Source of the DNA: Nitrosospira briensis C-128
GTDB lineage: Bacteria > Pseudomonadota > Gammaproteobacteria > Burkholderiales > Nitrosomonadaceae
Assembly: GCF_000619905.2 (NCBI RefSeq)
Contig: NZ_CP012371.1
Coordinates: 620,001 to 684,000, forward strand
Direction of reading: 5' to 3'
DNA: 64,000 nucleotides
The notes beneath the pieces were generated by a model. The model searched no databases. It had not been told where the DNA came from and worked only from the letters and a program-made list of their open reading frames with translations. The position numbers and the translations under genes are program-made. Below, piece by piece: positions 49,691 to 60,418 of the stretch (position 1 is the stretch's first letter; each line of letters opens with the position of its first letter).

Positions 49691-50881
49691 TTACATTCCT
49701 TTGCATTCTTCTGCAACTACCTCATTACGGGCCTGGACAACTTTATCCGCCGCTTCCGCCAACGTTTTTGCCGTGATAATGGGAAGACCGCTTTCAGCAA
49801 TGATGCGTTGACCTTCCTCAACATTTGTGCCTGATAAACGTACAACCAGCGGGACCTTGATACCGATATTGTTCACGGCATGCACGACGCCTTCCGCGAT
49901 CCAGTCACAACGGTTGATCCCGGCAAATATATTGACCAATATTGCCTTAACCCCTTTATCGGCCAATACCAGACGAAACGCCTTTTCTGTACGCTCAGCA
50001 GATGCGCCACCGCCAACGTCAAGAAAATTTGCGGGATCTCCGCCAGCCAGTTGAATCATATCCATGGTGGCCATAGCCAGACCGGCGCCGTTAATCACGC
50101 AACCGATGTCGCCATCCAGGCCGATATAACTCAGTCCTTGATCGCCAGCTGCCATTTCCCGTGGGTCCCCCTGAGTTTTATCGCGCAACTCAGCAACTTC
50201 ATGACGTCGAAACAAGGCATTGTCATCAAAACTCATTTTTGCATCCAATGCGATGAGTTCGCCGCTGCCCGTAACAACCAGGGGGTTGATTTCCAGCATA
50301 TTCGCATCGAGGTCGCGTAACGCGCGATAGCAACCCTTTATCGTTTTGACAGCATGGGTTAATTGCGTAGCTTCCAACCCTAGCGCAAAAGCCATCTCCC
50401 GCGCTTGAAAATCCAGGAGACCGACAGAGGGTTCAATGTAAACTTTTTTTATGGCATCAGGATCTGTTTCAGCCAACTCCTCGATTTCCATTCCGCCTCG
50501 GGCAGAACCTATCATGACGACCCGCTCCGAACTCCGGTCAATCAAAAAGCAAAGATAGATTTCTTTGGCAATTTGCGTCCCTGCTTCAACGTAAACCCTT
50601 GAGCAAATTTTACCCATCGGCCCGGTTTGATGCGTTATCAAATATTTTCCCAATAATTCTTCCGCAGCCGCTTTAACTTCATCATGCGTCTTGCAGATCT
50701 TGATACCGCCGGCTTTACCGCGCGCTCCTGAATGAATCTGTGCTTTTACTACCCAAACATTTCCGTCAATTTCTCTAGCCCGCTGTACACTTTCATCGGG
50801 GCTGTAAGCCAGACCGCCTTCCGCGATCTTGACGCCATATTTCGTCAGAATCTCTTTCGCCTGATACTCGTGTATATCCAA
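49691..50881 (-). CDS. mtkA: Malate thiokinase beta-type subunit (MtkA-like; SucC homologue)
   Basis: A 396-residue ATP-grasp CoA-ligase subunit. [16 protein letters not shown] binds nucleotide, and the C-terminal power-helix domain includes FLDVGGGAS and [20 protein letters not shown]. coli SucC has NIFGGIVRCDLIA at that point. The Ala/Asn/Trp form, together with [11 protein letters not shown], agrees with methylotroph MtkA in my recollection. The stop codon directly abuts the mtkB start. Together the subunits would make malyl-CoA from malate, CoA and ATP. The name rests on recalled family sequences, not a search. Confidence 0.78.
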   Translation of the reverse strand: MDIHEYQAKEILTKYGVKIAEGGLAYSPDESVQRAREIDGNVWVVKAQIHSGARGKAGGIKICKTHDEVKAAAEELLGKYLITHQTGPMGKICSRVYVEAGTQIAKEIYLCFLIDRSSERVVMIGSARGGMEIEELAETDPDAIKKVYIEPSVGLLDFQAREMAFALGLEATQLTHAVKTIKGCYRALRDLDANMLEINPLVVTGSGELIALDAKMSFDDNALFRRHEVAELRDKTQGDPREMAAGDQGLSYIGLDGDIGCVINGAGLAMATMDMIQLAGGDPANFLDVGGGASAERTEKAFRLVLADKGVKAILVNIFAGINRCDWIAEGVVHAVNNIGIKVPLVVRLSGTNVEEGQRIIAESGLPIITAKTLAEAADKVVQARNEVVAEECKGM

Positions 50882-51223
50882 GATGCATCACCTTATTTTA
50901 TTATCAAATAGTCTTATCCGGTTATCTCATGAGGCTGTAGCAGAACAGACCACGTCAATCAATGAGAACCATGCCCGTCCTAACGGGTCCCGGTGCGGAA
51001 TTGATCGTTTTTGAAGGCAGGAACCCTCAGCCGAAGCAGATTCGGGCTTCACAGGCGCCAGCCTTTCTATGCTCCGTCAAGATGGACAAACCTGCCATGC
51101 ATAGATAGGGCTCCGAGCAGCTAACTGTTTCAATAGAAATGGCTTCCTGCAATTCCATAACCCATTCCGATAAGTCAACAACCAGCAAAGAAAAGGCCGC
51201 TAATCGCGGCCTCGAAAAGTGCA
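50882..51223. other. Intergenic region mcl-mtkA
   Basis: These 342 bases contain the mcl terminator (51188-51214) and presumably the mtkAB promoter. A 65-codon frame at 51027-51224 crosses the terminator and is not a supported gene. Confidence 0.5.
51188..51214 (-). terminator. Rho-independent terminator of mcl
   Basis: On the minus strand, immediately after the mcl stop, GGCCGC GATTA GCGGCC is followed by TTTTCTTT. The stem is at 51195-51200 and 51206-51211. A short loop, GC stem and T-run make this a clear intrinsic terminator, so mcl and mtkAB are probably separate transcripts. Confidence 0.85.
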
Positions 51224-52174
51224 TTACACGCCTTTGGCGCGCATCGCCTCTGCCATTCTTACCACGTTGTTGGCCATTCTCGCCGAAGCGGCATCGATGA
51301 GCCGGCCATCCAATGCAGCTGCGCCTTTACCTTGAGCGGCCGCCTCTTTCAAGGCAACCAGGATAAGTTGTGCTTTTTCGATTTCTGCGGCAGGCGGCGT
51401 AAATACATCGTTGGCGAGCGCGACTTGAGACGGATGGATAGCCCATTTACCCTCACAGCCTAATGCTGCGGCTCTTCTCGCCGCCAATTTGAAGCCATCC
51501 GGATCTTTAATATCGCCAAACGGGCCGTCGATAGGGCGCAACCCGAAGGCACGGCACGCAACGGTCATGCGGCTGATGGCGGCATGCCATTGATCACCCG
51601 GATAGTCCGGATTGAGTCCCCCAATATTTGTTGTTCTGGCGCGATTACTGGCAGCATAATCAGCTACCCCAAAATGTAGCGCTTCAAGGCGGCCCGCCGC
51701 TCCGTTTCGGGCGATGTCTTCTACGTTTGCCATTCCTAAAGCGGTTTCGATCAACGCTTCAATACCAATTCTGTTTTTTAGCCCTTGTTGCATTTCCAGC
51801 TGGTTCAGCATGGCTTCAACCATATAGACATCAGAATAAACCCCCACCTTCGGAATTAATATGGTATCCACCTTGTCGCCTGCTTGCTCGACCAGATCAA
51901 CCACGTCGCGCACCATGAATTGCGTGTCCAGGCCATTTATGCGCACAGAGACGGTAATGCCATGCGCTTTCCAGTCCAGATCATTGAGCGCTTCGATAAC
52001 GTTTTTACGCGCGGTCAACTTGTCGTCGGGGGCAACTGCGTCTTCAAGATCGAGGAAGATGAAATCTGCACCACTTTTCAACGCCTTCTCAAACATGCCC
52101 GGGTTTGAACCGGGAACAGCTAATTCACAGCGTTGGATGCGCAAAACGGATGCTTCATATAATGTATGACTCAT
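51224..52174 (-). CDS. mcl: L-malyl-CoA/beta-methylmalyl-CoA lyase
   Basis: A 316-residue TIM-barrel lyase of the HpcH/CitE family that cleaves malyl-CoA to glyoxylate and acetyl-CoA, reversibly. RCELAVPGSNPGMFEKA, FIFLDLEDAVAPDDK (acidic metal-site residues), GIEALIETALGMANV, HFGVADYAASNRART, GLRPIDGPFGDIKDPDG and GKWAIHPSQ match methylotroph malyl-CoA lyases in order and spacing, far closer than citrate lyase beta. It is followed by mtkAB on the same strand, forming a malate-cleavage module. Confidence 0.88.
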   Translation of the reverse strand: MSHTLYEASVLRIQRCELAVPGSNPGMFEKALKSGADFIFLDLEDAVAPDDKLTARKNVIEALNDLDWKAHGITVSVRINGLDTQFMVRDVVDLVEQAGDKVDTILIPKVGVYSDVYMVEAMLNQLEMQQGLKNRIGIEALIETALGMANVEDIARNGAAGRLEALHFGVADYAASNRARTTNIGGLNPDYPGDQWHAAISRMTVACRAFGLRPIDGPFGDIKDPDGFKLAARRAAALGCEGKWAIHPSQVALANDVFTPPAAEIEKAQLILVALKEAAAQGKGAAALDGRLIDAASARMANNVVRMAEAMRAKGV

Positions 52175-52453
52175 TAATCTTCCTGATCGAATTTAATTGA
52201 TTTGGAGGCGTAGTTGGAGAGGACTACGGATTTTCAATGTTCAGCCTTGGTTGAACCAATGCAACCCGGGCCCCATTTTGTTGTTTATTGATAACTCGCC
52301 ATTCTACTTTTGAAGACGGTAATGTCAATTTACTTTTGGTAATGGAGGAAATCATTGGCTGGAGTCCAGGCAAGCCGTAGATCGATCAGCGTTAATTCGG
52401 CCGTATTTTTTATTATGGATTAAATGCATTATGAATAAGAGCGAGTTTTGGCG

Positions 52454-53443
52454 CTATTGCTTCTGATATCTTGATACGGCGCGGTTATGCTCCGCCAAAT
52501 CATTGGAGAAGTGCGATTCTCCCTTCCCTTTGGCGACAAAATAGAGCGCATTGGTCCGGGCGGGATTGAGCGCAGCCTGAATGGAGGCGAGCCCCGGCAA
52601 AGCAATGGGCGTCGGCGGCAAGCCGCGGCGTGTATAAGTATTGTATTCCTGATCAGTTAAAAGGTCTTTTTTTCGGAGATTGCCATCAAACTTGTCGCCA
52701 AGACCATAAATAACGGTGGGATCAGTTTGCAATAACATGTTTAATCGCAACCGGTTGAGGAAGACAGCGGCTACCAGGACGCGGTCGCTTTCCTTTCCGG
52801 TTTCTTTTTCGACGATTGAAGCCAGGATCAAAGCTTGGTAGGGGCTTGCCAGCGGAAGATCTGCCGCGCGCTCAGCCCATGCGGTGGCGACATGATTCTG
52901 CATCACATGATAGGCACGTTTTAATATCGCCACGTCACTGCTGCCACGTGCAAAAAAATAGGTATCGGGAAAAAACAATCCTTCTGCGGCGGTTTCGGTT
53001 GCGCCGATCAGTTGCAGGATTTCGCCGCTGGTCAAACCAGCAGTGTCGTGCCGAAGCGCCGGGTGCTCATCCAGCGTCTGCCTGAGCTGGGAAAAAGTCC
53101 AGCCTTCTATGAATCTGATCTCGGTCTGATTGATGTCACCGCTGGTGATGCGTTCAAGCAGTTGCAGCGGCGAGATACTTGCACCAATCTCATAATCACC
53201 CGCCTTGACCGATGACGCAGCCCCCATTACCCGCGATAGCAGGACAAAGGACCACATATCCGGCAAAATGCCAGCGTCGGCTAATTGCTTTGCGACACTT
53301 TTTAAACTGCTGCCCGGCTTGATGGAAAATTCGTAAGGAACCGTAGGGGGCTGAACGGGAATATTAAGTTGGTAAGCGAGCCATCCAGCGAACAGCAAGA
53401 CCCCAGCAAAGGCAAGAAAGATCAAGCGTTTTAGCGTACGCAA
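52454..53443 (-). CDS. mltG: Endolytic murein transglycosylase MltG
   Basis: A 329-residue inner-membrane enzyme thought to end glycan-strand growth. An N-terminal membrane helix (residues 6-25) is followed by a LysM-like region (KPGSSLKSVAKQLADAGIL) and the YceG catalytic domain with Glu in ILASIVEKETGKESDR and the conserved LQTDPTVIYGLGD and YNTYTRRGLPPTPIALPG. It is the usual neighbour of fabF; the pabC, tmk and holB genes often found here are absent. Confidence 0.94.
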   Translation of the reverse strand: MRTLKRLIFLAFAGVLLFAGWLAYQLNIPVQPPTVPYEFSIKPGSSLKSVAKQLADAGILPDMWSFVLLSRVMGAASSVKAGDYEIGASISPLQLLERITSGDINQTEIRFIEGWTFSQLRQTLDEHPALRHDTAGLTSGEILQLIGATETAAEGLFFPDTYFFARGSSDVAILKRAYHVMQNHVATAWAERAADLPLASPYQALILASIVEKETGKESDRVLVAAVFLNRLRLNMLLQTDPTVIYGLGDKFDGNLRKKDLLTDQEYNTYTRRGLPPTPIALPGLASIQAALNPARTNALYFVAKGKGESHFSNDLAEHNRAVSRYQKQ

Positions 53444-53766
53444 AAGAACCTCTGAATAAGTCTGTGAAGCGCTCGGTTGGCAGCTCGACTGGCAAAATCG
53501 GGATGATCACAATGCGTGAAGGGTCAGCCACAAGTATGACGTAGTGGATGAACTATTTTACCGCAACTCGAAGATATGTGGCTCGCGGACGGCGTTGCCA
53601 GTTTGAGGCCGAAGAAAGCTCCTTGGCGCTGCACGAGATATCCCGAAGCAAGATAGGGAGTTCGTGTTTCCCCCGGAATGGCACGTCCCTCGAAAGGCAT
53701 TACTCCGCCTGCACGATCCGGCTCACTTTTATAGTGGGCCTCGTTTATCATTACCTTAACCGAAAA
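53444..53766. other. Intergenic region mltG-fabF with no recognised gene
   Basis: A 323-base gap in an otherwise compact cluster, at the point where pabC sits in many relatives. A 75-codon minus-strand frame (53524-53751) shows no similarity to PabC or any other protein I know. The mltG promoter may lie here. Confidence 0.4.
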
Positions 53767-55014
53767 TCAGGTTTTACGGAAAACAAGTGTGCCATTTGTG
53801 CCGCCAAAGCCAAACGAGTTTGACATGGCAGCGTTAATTTCCATTTTCCGAGCGGTATTGGGAACGTAATCCAGATCGCACTGGGGATCCTGATCAAAAA
53901 TATTAATAGTGGGCGGAGCCACCTGATGATATAAGGCCAGGGCACTGAATATGGCTTCAATCCCGCCAGCAGCCCCGAGCAGGTGCCCAGTCATCGATTT
54001 TGTAGAGTTCACCACAAGCTTTTTCGCGTGTTCGCCAAAGCAGCGCTTCACCGCGACAGTCTCCGCTATATCGCCCAACGGCGTCGAGGTGCCGTGCGCG
54101 TTGATATAGTCCACTTCAGTGGAATTCATCCCCGCATTTCTGAGCGCATTATTCATACAGCGCGCAGCACCTTCTCCATCTTCCGAAGGTGCTGTCATAT
54201 GATAGGCGTCCGCGCTCATGCCAAAGCCGGCTAGCTCAGCGTAAATTTTCGCGCCGCGACGTTTGGCATGCTCCAGCTCTTCCAGAACCAGAATCCCGGC
54301 GCCTTCCCCCAGGACAAAACCGTCCCGACCCTTGTCCCATGGCCGACTGGCGGTAACAGGATCGTCGTTGCGGGTCGACAGCGCCCGCGCCGAGGCAAAA
54401 CCGCCAATGGCAAGTGGCGTTACACATGACTCGGCACCGCCTGCCACCATCACATCCACATCTCCATACTCGATCAACCGGGCTGAGTCGCCGATGCAGT
54501 GGGTAGCGGTGGTACAGGCAGTGACAATGGCGAGATTCGGTCCCTTGAAGCCAAACATAATGGACAAGTTACCCGCAATCATATTAATGATGGTGCTGGG
54601 TATGAAAAATGGAGATATCTTGCGCGGACCGCCAGCGTGAAAAACATCATGCGTGGCCTCGATCATCGGTAAACCGCCGATGCCGGAGCCAATATTGACG
54701 CCAACGCGCTCGGCATCGAGAGAGGTATTGGCTATATCGTCAATACCTGCGTCCCGGACCGCCTGGATGGCTGCCGCCATGCCGTAGTGGATGAAGATAT
54801 CCATACGACGCGCATCTTTGGCGGAAAGATATTCCGTAACGTCAAAATCCTTTACTTCTCCGGCTATCTGAGAGGCAAATGTGGAAGCATCAAAACGAGT
54901 AATTCGTGTAATGCCGGATTTTCCAGCGAGAACGTTAGTCCACGCATCTGAGACGGTGTTACCGACAGGCGAAATCATGCCCAGTCCGGTGATAACTACC
55001 CTACGCTTGGACAA
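53767..55014 (-). CDS. fabF: 3-oxoacyl-[acyl-carrier-protein] synthase II
   Basis: A 415-residue condensing enzyme that elongates acyl-ACP in the cytoplasm. The nucleophile Cys is in [14 protein letters not shown], and the two histidines in [11 protein letters not shown] and [13 protein letters not shown]. The N-terminal [16 protein letters not shown] is typical. It follows acpP by 35 bases, a standard pairing. Confidence 0.97.
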   Translation of the reverse strand: MSKRRVVITGLGMISPVGNTVSDAWTNVLAGKSGITRITRFDASTFASQIAGEVKDFDVTEYLSAKDARRMDIFIHYGMAAAIQAVRDAGIDDIANTSLDAERVGVNIGSGIGGLPMIEATHDVFHAGGPRKISPFFIPSTIINMIAGNLSIMFGFKGPNLAIVTACTTATHCIGDSARLIEYGDVDVMVAGGAESCVTPLAIGGFASARALSTRNDDPVTASRPWDKGRDGFVLGEGAGILVLEELEHAKRRGAKIYAELAGFGMSADAYHMTAPSEDGEGAARCMNNALRNAGMNSTEVDYINAHGTSTPLGDIAETVAVKRCFGEHAKKLVVNSTKSMTGHLLGAAGGIEAIFSALALYHQVAPPTINIFDQDPQCDLDYVPNTARKMEINAAMSNSFGFGGTNGTLVFRKT

Positions 55015-55049
55015 GGTGGCTCCGATATGGGATGTGCTTGAAGCAAAAA

Positions 55050-55286
55050 TTAATTGCTGTGGGAATTGATGTAGTCGATAGCCTGCTGAACAGTATTGAT
55101 TTTCTCTGCCTGTTCATCAGGGATTTCGCATTCGAATTCTTCTTCCAGTGCCATGACCAGCTCTACGGTGTCAAGCGAATCGGCACCCAGGTCATCCACA
55201 AAAGAAGATTCACTCTTGACGTCGGCCTCATTCACTCCTAACTGCTCGGCCACTATTTTTTTTATACGCTGCTCTACATTTTCCAT
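55050..55286 (-). CDS. acpP: Acyl carrier protein
   Basis: A 78-residue acidic four-helix carrier. Ser37 in [18 protein letters not shown] receives phosphopantetheine. The sequence is otherwise canonical ([15 protein letters not shown] at the start, VQQAIDYI near the end). Placed between fabG and fabF in the fatty acid operon. Confidence 0.98.
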   Translation of the reverse strand: MENVEQRIKKIVAEQLGVNEADVKSESSFVDDLGADSLDTVELVMALEEEFECEIPDEQAEKINTVQQAIDYINSHSN

Positions 55287-55445
55287 CTAAATACCTCTTC
55301 CGGTAAGAAAAACGCCGTCATTCTAGCAAGTTTTTGGTATTAATAAAATCTGAACGCTTTGAAGCTCAAAAGTAATCAACCTGACCCATAAAGGGGTTTT
55401 CCCGGTAATTTACTGGTTGAATGGCAAAAAATTGAGGATGCACTA

Positions 55446-56186
55446 TTAATCCATATACATTCCGCCATTCACATGAAGTGTTGCGCCGGTAATATACGCT
55501 GCGCCCGGCGACGCAATAAAAGCGACTGCCGAGGCGATCTCTTCCGGACGCCCCAATCTGCCCAGGGGGACTTGCTGGAGCAGAAGTTGCTGTTGTTTTT
55601 CAGTAAGAGAACGTGTCATGTCAGTCTCTATGAAACCCGGTGCAATACAATTGACAGTGATGTTGCGGCTACCCACTTCACGCGCTAAAGATTTACTGAA
55701 ACCGGCTATACCGGCTTTGGCAGCGGCATAATTAGCCTGCCCCATATTGCCGGTAGAGCCTACCACTGAGGAGATATTGATTATGCGCCCATAACGGGCC
55801 TTCATCATGGCTCTCAGCACTGCGCGGCTCAAACGGAATACTGATTTGAGATCAGTTTCCATGATTTCATCCCATTCCTCATCTTTCATTCGAAGAAGCA
55901 AATTATCGCGGGTGACGCCGGCATTATTCACCAGGATTGCGATATCGCCAAATTCCTCTTGTACGGCTTTAAGGACGCTCTCAATCTGAACAGTATCGTT
56001 TACGTTCAATGTCATGCCGACACCCTTGAGGCCCGCTTCCTTGAGGTAGCCGCTAATGATTTGGGCGCCGCCCTCGGTAGTGGCAGTGCCTATCAGGGTG
56101 GCATTTTGCCTGGCCAACTCAAGCGCAATGGCCCGACCGATACCGCGGCTGGCGCCGGTTACGAACGCGATCTGATTTTGCAGCAT
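55446..56186 (-). CDS. fabG: 3-oxoacyl-[acyl-carrier-protein] reductase
   Basis: A 246-residue short-chain dehydrogenase using NADPH to reduce 3-oxoacyl-ACP. The cofactor loop is VTGASRGIGRAIA, NNAGVTRDNLL follows, and catalytic Ser, Tyr and Lys are in INISSVVG and ANYAAAKAG. The ATG at 56186 has GGAG upstream; a longer open frame from 56453 runs into fabD and has no family similarity. Confidence 0.97.
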   Translation of the reverse strand: MLQNQIAFVTGASRGIGRAIALELARQNATLIGTATTEGGAQIISGYLKEAGLKGVGMTLNVNDTVQIESVLKAVQEEFGDIAILVNNAGVTRDNLLLRMKDEEWDEIMETDLKSVFRLSRAVLRAMMKARYGRIINISSVVGSTGNMGQANYAAAKAGIAGFSKSLAREVGSRNITVNCIAPGFIETDMTRSLTEKQQQLLLQQVPLGRLGRPEEIASAVAFIASPGAAYITGATLHVNGGMYMD

Positions 56187-56269
56187 TATTCTCCAGTACA
56201 CCCAGTCAAGATCAACAAGGATAAGCTCTGCGCTATAAAAGCCGCCAGGCTCATCAATAGTACAGCAAC

Positions 56270-57220
56270 CTACAATAATATGTCGGCAGCATGGCGAAGC
56301 GCTACGCTGTCCGCCAGTGCCAGGCTCTGCAAATTCGCATCTATACGTTTGGTAAGCCCCGACAGCACTTTTCCCGGCCCACACTCCACCACATGGGTAA
56401 CGCCGACGGAAGCAAAAGAGCGAACGATTTCGGTCCAGCGCACCGGGCTGCATAATTGCCGTATCAGAATGCTTTTTATGCCTTCAGGATTTTCGTGCCG
56501 CTGCACGTCAGCATTGTGCAACAGTGGCGTTTCTGGCGCCCTAAGCATCAGCGATTCCAACCGCTGTTGCAGTCTGCCGGCCGCCTGGCTCATGAGGGAA
56601 CAATGCGAAGGTATGCTCACAGGCAACATCAGCGCCCGCTTCGCGCCTTTCGACCTGGCCAGTTCCATCCCGCGCATCACTGCATTCTTGTGACCGGCAA
56701 TCACTATCTGGCCAGGCGAATTAAAATTCGCTGGCTCCAGCAATTCTCCGTCGGAAGAATTTGTGATTTCGTCGCAAAGCGCTTTCACTACCTCATCGTC
56801 AAGCCCGAGAATTGCCGCCATGGCGCCGACACCTTCCGGTACTGCCTGTTGCATTACCTCGGCTCGAAAGCGTACCAATGATAGCGCATCTGAAAAAGCC
56901 AGCGCGCCCGACGCCACCAAGGCGGTATATTCTCCCAGGCTATGGCCCGCCATGAGTACTGGGTTCACATCTCCTAGGCTTTGCCAGGCGCGATATACCG
57001 CAATGCCGGCCATCAGCATCAGCGGTTGAGTATTGACAGTCAGATTAAGCTCATCGGTCGAACCATCATTGACCATCGTCCAAAAATCCTGCCCGAGCAC
57101 AGAAGATGCCTCGGCAAAGGTTTCGCGCACGATGGGGAAATCAGCATAACCCTTCATCATGCCTATCGATTGCGAGCCCTGCCCAGGAAAAACACATGCG
57201 AATTTTACGGAAGCAGTCAT
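56270..57220 (-). CDS. fabD: Malonyl-CoA-[acyl-carrier-protein] transacylase
   Basis: A 316-residue transferase moving malonyl from CoA to ACP. FPGQGSQSIGM is near the N-terminus, the nucleophile Ser in MAGHSLGEYTALVASGAL, and the catalytic His in SIPSHCSLM. I favour the ATG at 57220; one four codons earlier (57232) is also possible and neither has a strong Shine-Dalgarno. Confidence 0.95.
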   Translation of the reverse strand: MTASVKFACVFPGQGSQSIGMMKGYADFPIVRETFAEASSVLGQDFWTMVNDGSTDELNLTVNTQPLMLMAGIAVYRAWQSLGDVNPVLMAGHSLGEYTALVASGALAFSDALSLVRFRAEVMQQAVPEGVGAMAAILGLDDEVVKALCDEITNSSDGELLEPANFNSPGQIVIAGHKNAVMRGMELARSKGAKRALMLPVSIPSHCSLMSQAAGRLQQRLESLMLRAPETPLLHNADVQRHENPEGIKSILIRQLCSPVRWTEIVRSFASVGVTHVVECGPGKVLSGLTKRIDANLQSLALADSVALRHAADILL

Positions 57221-57417
57221 TGTTGACTGCATCCATTTGAACAGAAGCAGTTGATAATTTCTGGATATCTTTGGATGAGAGTAAAACCGGGATAACAGTG
57301 TTGCATTGAATTAGGAAATAGCATTCTTCTAATGCCTTATTGCGACAAACAATAAAAGCGAGGGATAATCAGACGGTAAAAGCACGCTTCTTGTGATTTA
57401 CGCGGAGGTTGGCGGCT

Positions 57418-58377
57418 CTACCATGAAATCAATACCGCTCCCCAGGTAAATCCTCCTCCTACGCCCTCCAGAAGTACATGCTGACCGGATTGAATGCGGC
57501 CATCGCGTACGGCAACATCCAGCGCCAGCGGAATGGAGGCGGCTGAAGTGTTGCCATGCTTGTCCAGCGTGGCAACCACCTTTTCCATCGGTATACCCAA
57601 TTTTTTTGCCGTGGAAATAATGATACGGATATTAGCCTGATGGGGAATCAGCCAGTCAATATCGGATACCTCCAGATTATTTTCCGCCAAAGCCTCGCGC
57701 ACAACATCTTCCAGGACTTTTATAGCAAATTTGAAGACCGTATTACCTTCCATCATAACAAACGGGTTGCCTTGAATCTTGCCATGAGAAAAGCTTCCAG
57801 GCGCCGTCAGGATACCCTTATAGCTTCCATCCGCATGAAGATGGCTTGAAATTATTCCCGGGCGATCGCTCCGGGTGAGTACGACAGCACCTGCGCCGTC
57901 GCCGAATAGCACGCAGGTACTACGGTCGCTCCAGTCGAGTATGCGCGAGTAGACTTCCGCCCCGACGACCAGAGCCGTACGATATTTTCCGGCACGAATA
58001 AACATATCAGCGGTGGCAAGCGCATAGATAAAGCCGCTGCATACCGCCTGCACGTCAAATGCAGCGCAATCCTTCACGCCGAGCTTATCCTGCAGAATGC
58101 AGGCCGTACTGGGAAAAATCACGTCCGGCGTCGTGGTGGCGACAATAATCAGATCGATCTCTCCAGCATCGATCTTCGCGGCCTTCATTGCTTCACGGCT
58201 GGCATTGAGCGCCAGATCGCTCGCCATCTGGCCATCCGCCGCGATGTGCCGCTGCGCGATACCGGTACGACTGCGTATCCACTCGTCGCTGGTATCCACC
58301 ATTTGCTCAAGATCAAGATTGGTGAGGATTTTTTCAGGCAAATAGCTGCCTGTCCCGATAACCCTGGAGTACATCAT
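57418..58377 (-). CDS. fabH: 3-oxoacyl-[acyl-carrier-protein] synthase III
   Basis: A 319-residue enzyme that condenses acetyl-CoA with malonyl-ACP to begin fatty acid synthesis. Catalytic Cys is in [13 protein letters not shown], His in [10 protein letters not shown], and Asn in [14 protein letters not shown]. The start codon overlaps the plsX stop; two adjacent ATGs (58377, 58374) are available. Confidence 0.97.
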   Translation of the reverse strand: MMYSRVIGTGSYLPEKILTNLDLEQMVDTSDEWIRSRTGIAQRHIAADGQMASDLALNASREAMKAAKIDAGEIDLIIVATTTPDVIFPSTACILQDKLGVKDCAAFDVQAVCSGFIYALATADMFIRAGKYRTALVVGAEVYSRILDWSDRSTCVLFGDGAGAVVLTRSDRPGIISSHLHADGSYKGILTAPGSFSHGKIQGNPFVMMEGNTVFKFAIKVLEDVVREALAENNLEVSDIDWLIPHQANIRIIISTAKKLGIPMEKVVATLDKHGNTSAASIPLALDVAVRDGRIQSGQHVLLEGVGGGFTWGAVLISW

Positions 58378-59435
58378 GCGCGACTCTCTTCCGCCAGAGG
58401 CCGAGGATATAAGGATGAGCTTTCCGGATGATGCGGCAGCTGCGCAACCCGTTCGCTGATGTGATTCAGCATTCCGCTGCGAACCTCATCCACCGCCCGG
58501 GCAATAGCGAAACCAAACGCGTGACTATCAGCCGAGCCATGGCTTTTAATGACGACCCCGCGCAACCCCAGCAAACTGGCACCATTGTATCGGCGGTGAT
58601 CCACCCGGCGCTTGAATGCATTAATGACTGGCGAGGCGATGAGTCCCGCGAATTTTGTGAATAGATTGCGCCTGAATTCCTCACGCAAGTAAGTGGAAAG
58701 CATTTGCGCCACCCCTTCCGAAGTTTTCAGGGCCACGTTACCCACGAATCCGTCACATACAACCACATCGGTTGTTCCTTTATAGATGTCGTTACCTTCG
58801 ATATTGCCGTAAAAATTAAGGCCGCTGTTACGCAGCAGCTCTGCTGCCCGTTTCACTACCTCATTGCCCTTGATCTCTTCCTCGCCTATATTCAGCAAGC
58901 CGATGCTGGGCTTCTCATTGTTTTCAACGGAAGATATCAAGGTTGCCCCCATCACCCCGAATTGAAGCAGATGCTCCGCACTACAGTCCACGTTGGCACC
59001 TAAATCAAGCACATAAGTGTGCCCTTTTATGGTGGGCAATACCACGGCCAGAGCCGGCCGGTCGATTCCAGGAAGTGTTTTCAGCACAAACCGGGACGTT
59101 GCTATCAATGCGCCGGTGTTACCCGCGCTGACGCATGCCTGTGCTTCACCACTCTTTACCAGGTTGATAGCGACTCGCATCGAAGAGTTTTTCTTACCTC
59201 GCAATGCGAGGGCGGGCGACTCGTCCATGCCCACTACTTCACTTGCGGAGTGAATCCTCAACCGGGAGCTGGGGGCAACCTTGGCGGCGCGCAATTCAGT
59301 TTCGATAACGTCGGGCAGTCCAACCAGAATGATGTCACTTCCAGTGTTACGATGGAGATACTCGACGACTGCAGGAACCGTCACATGAGGGCCGTGATCG
59401 CCACCCATGCAGTCTACCGCTACGGTGATATTCAA
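58374..59435 (-). CDS. plsX: Phosphate acyltransferase PlsX
   Basis: A 353-residue enzyme making acyl-phosphate from acyl-ACP for phospholipid synthesis. [13 protein letters not shown] opens the protein, and [21 protein letters not shown] and [17 protein letters not shown] are family signatures. It lies between rpmF and fabH, the classic order. The C-terminal 20 residues extend slightly past the usual end. Confidence 0.96.
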   Translation of the reverse strand: MNITVAVDCMGGDHGPHVTVPAVVEYLHRNTGSDIILVGLPDVIETELRAAKVAPSSRLRIHSASEVVGMDESPALALRGKKNSSMRVAINLVKSGEAQACVSAGNTGALIATSRFVLKTLPGIDRPALAVVLPTIKGHTYVLDLGANVDCSAEHLLQFGVMGATLISSVENNEKPSIGLLNIGEEEIKGNEVVKRAAELLRNSGLNFYGNIEGNDIYKGTTDVVVCDGFVGNVALKTSEGVAQMLSTYLREEFRRNLFTKFAGLIASPVINAFKRRVDHRRYNGASLLGLRGVVIKSHGSADSHAFGFAIARAVDEVRSGMLNHISERVAQLPHHPESSSLYPRPLAEESRA

Positions 59436-59490
59436 TTTTGGAACGCCCTTGAGGTGGGGATAGATTTGATCCCCAGAACGGCGGGGCGAT

Positions 59491-59670
59491 TTAATCTCCT
59501 TTTGCTTTGACGACCTTTCTGCCCCGGTAATAACCGGTGGGGCTGATGTGGTGACGCAAATGTACTTCGCCAGTACCAGGGTCCACCGTCAACGGCGAAC
59601 TGGTGAGAGAATCATGCGAACGGTGCATGCCGCGCTTGGATGGGGATTTCTTGTTCTGTTGGACTGCCAT
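59491..59670 (-). CDS. rpmF: 50S ribosomal protein L32
   Basis: A 59-residue ribosomal protein. The minus strand from ATG 59670 reads [20 protein letters not shown] and ends [11 protein letters not shown] before TAA at 59491. The conserved [17 protein letters not shown] end confirms it. The four zinc cysteines of some L32 forms are absent, as in most proteobacteria. It lies between yceD and plsX. Confidence 0.96.
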   Translation of the reverse strand: MAVQQNKKSPSKRGMHRSHDSLTSSPLTVDPGTGEVHLRHHISPTGYYRGRKVVKAKGD

Positions 59671-59695
59671 GGTATTCAGCTCCTTAAATATATTT

Positions 59696-60193
59696 TCAAT
59701 GCAGGCTTTTCAGTGCCGCCAAGGCAGCAAAAAGCGATCTTTCCCCTGCCGTATCCTTACCATCCTGCTTGATCGAGCATTCGCTTTCCCGATGACGTGG
59801 GGAAAGTGGCAAACTCAGGATTATTTCGTCCTCGATCAGCGCCACAACATCCATGTCAGGGGTCGCCAGAACACACTCGACCGACTCATCTTCATCAAGG
59901 CGGGACAGCTCATTTTCATTTTGCGCCAGCAGCAGATACGCCCGCAAATCCAGCACATATCCATATTCGCCCAGACAACGCTGGCAACAGAGATTTATCG
60001 ACCCCTGAACAGCTATTTTCAGGAGCGGCCTGGCATTTATGTCCAGCGCGCCAGTTATCGCGTATTGCAACTCGCCGCCGCCGGATGTCAGATAATCCTG
60101 TAACCGATCGAGCTCGGACAACGCGATTTTACCATGATGCGCCCCGGCATTACGGGCAAAATCGAGAGCATCAATGATGAGTCGTACCGGCAT
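59696..60193 (-). CDS. yceD: YceD/DUF177 family protein (23S rRNA accumulation protein)
   Basis: A 165-residue protein of the family encoded before rpmF in most proteobacteria and implicated in 23S rRNA accumulation. The paired-cysteine segment [16 protein letters not shown] and the C-terminal [10 protein letters not shown] are characteristic, with the acidic [11 protein letters not shown] and [18 protein letters not shown] between. I chose the ATG at 60193 ([17 protein letters not shown]) over the longer frame, whose first 21 residues show no similarity. Confidence 0.88.
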   Translation of the reverse strand: MPVRLIIDALDFARNAGAHHGKIALSELDRLQDYLTSGGGELQYAITGALDINARPLLKIAVQGSINLCCQRCLGEYGYVLDLRAYLLLAQNENELSRLDEDESVECVLATPDMDVVALIEDEIILSLPLSPRHRESECSIKQDGKDTAGERSLFAALAALKSLH

Positions 60194-60418
60194 AAGAGTA
60201 GAAATCTTTTTTATAAAATGAAATGCGAATATTCTCTTTCGCGTATTGCCCACCACCCCGCTTCAATTTTATCCGTCAATGCTATTCAATTGATAAGTTT
60301 GTGTATTTAAGATTAAAATCTGCCGGCATGTATTCTTGTGGGCGTGTATGTAGTATGTATACGGCGCGCATAATATATTTTTTGCCTCTGAGTGTCAAAA
60401 ACCTGATAAAGATAAACT

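Noticed and set aside
48803..50881. Plain sucCD (succinyl-CoA synthetase) assignment
   Set aside because: Possible, but the key sequence stretches and the neighbouring malyl-CoA lyase gene fit malate thiokinase better; kept as the stated alternative.
53524..53751. Possible small gene or pabC remnant between mltG and fabF
   Set aside because: No PabC motif or other similarity, and no ribosome binding site that I could trust.
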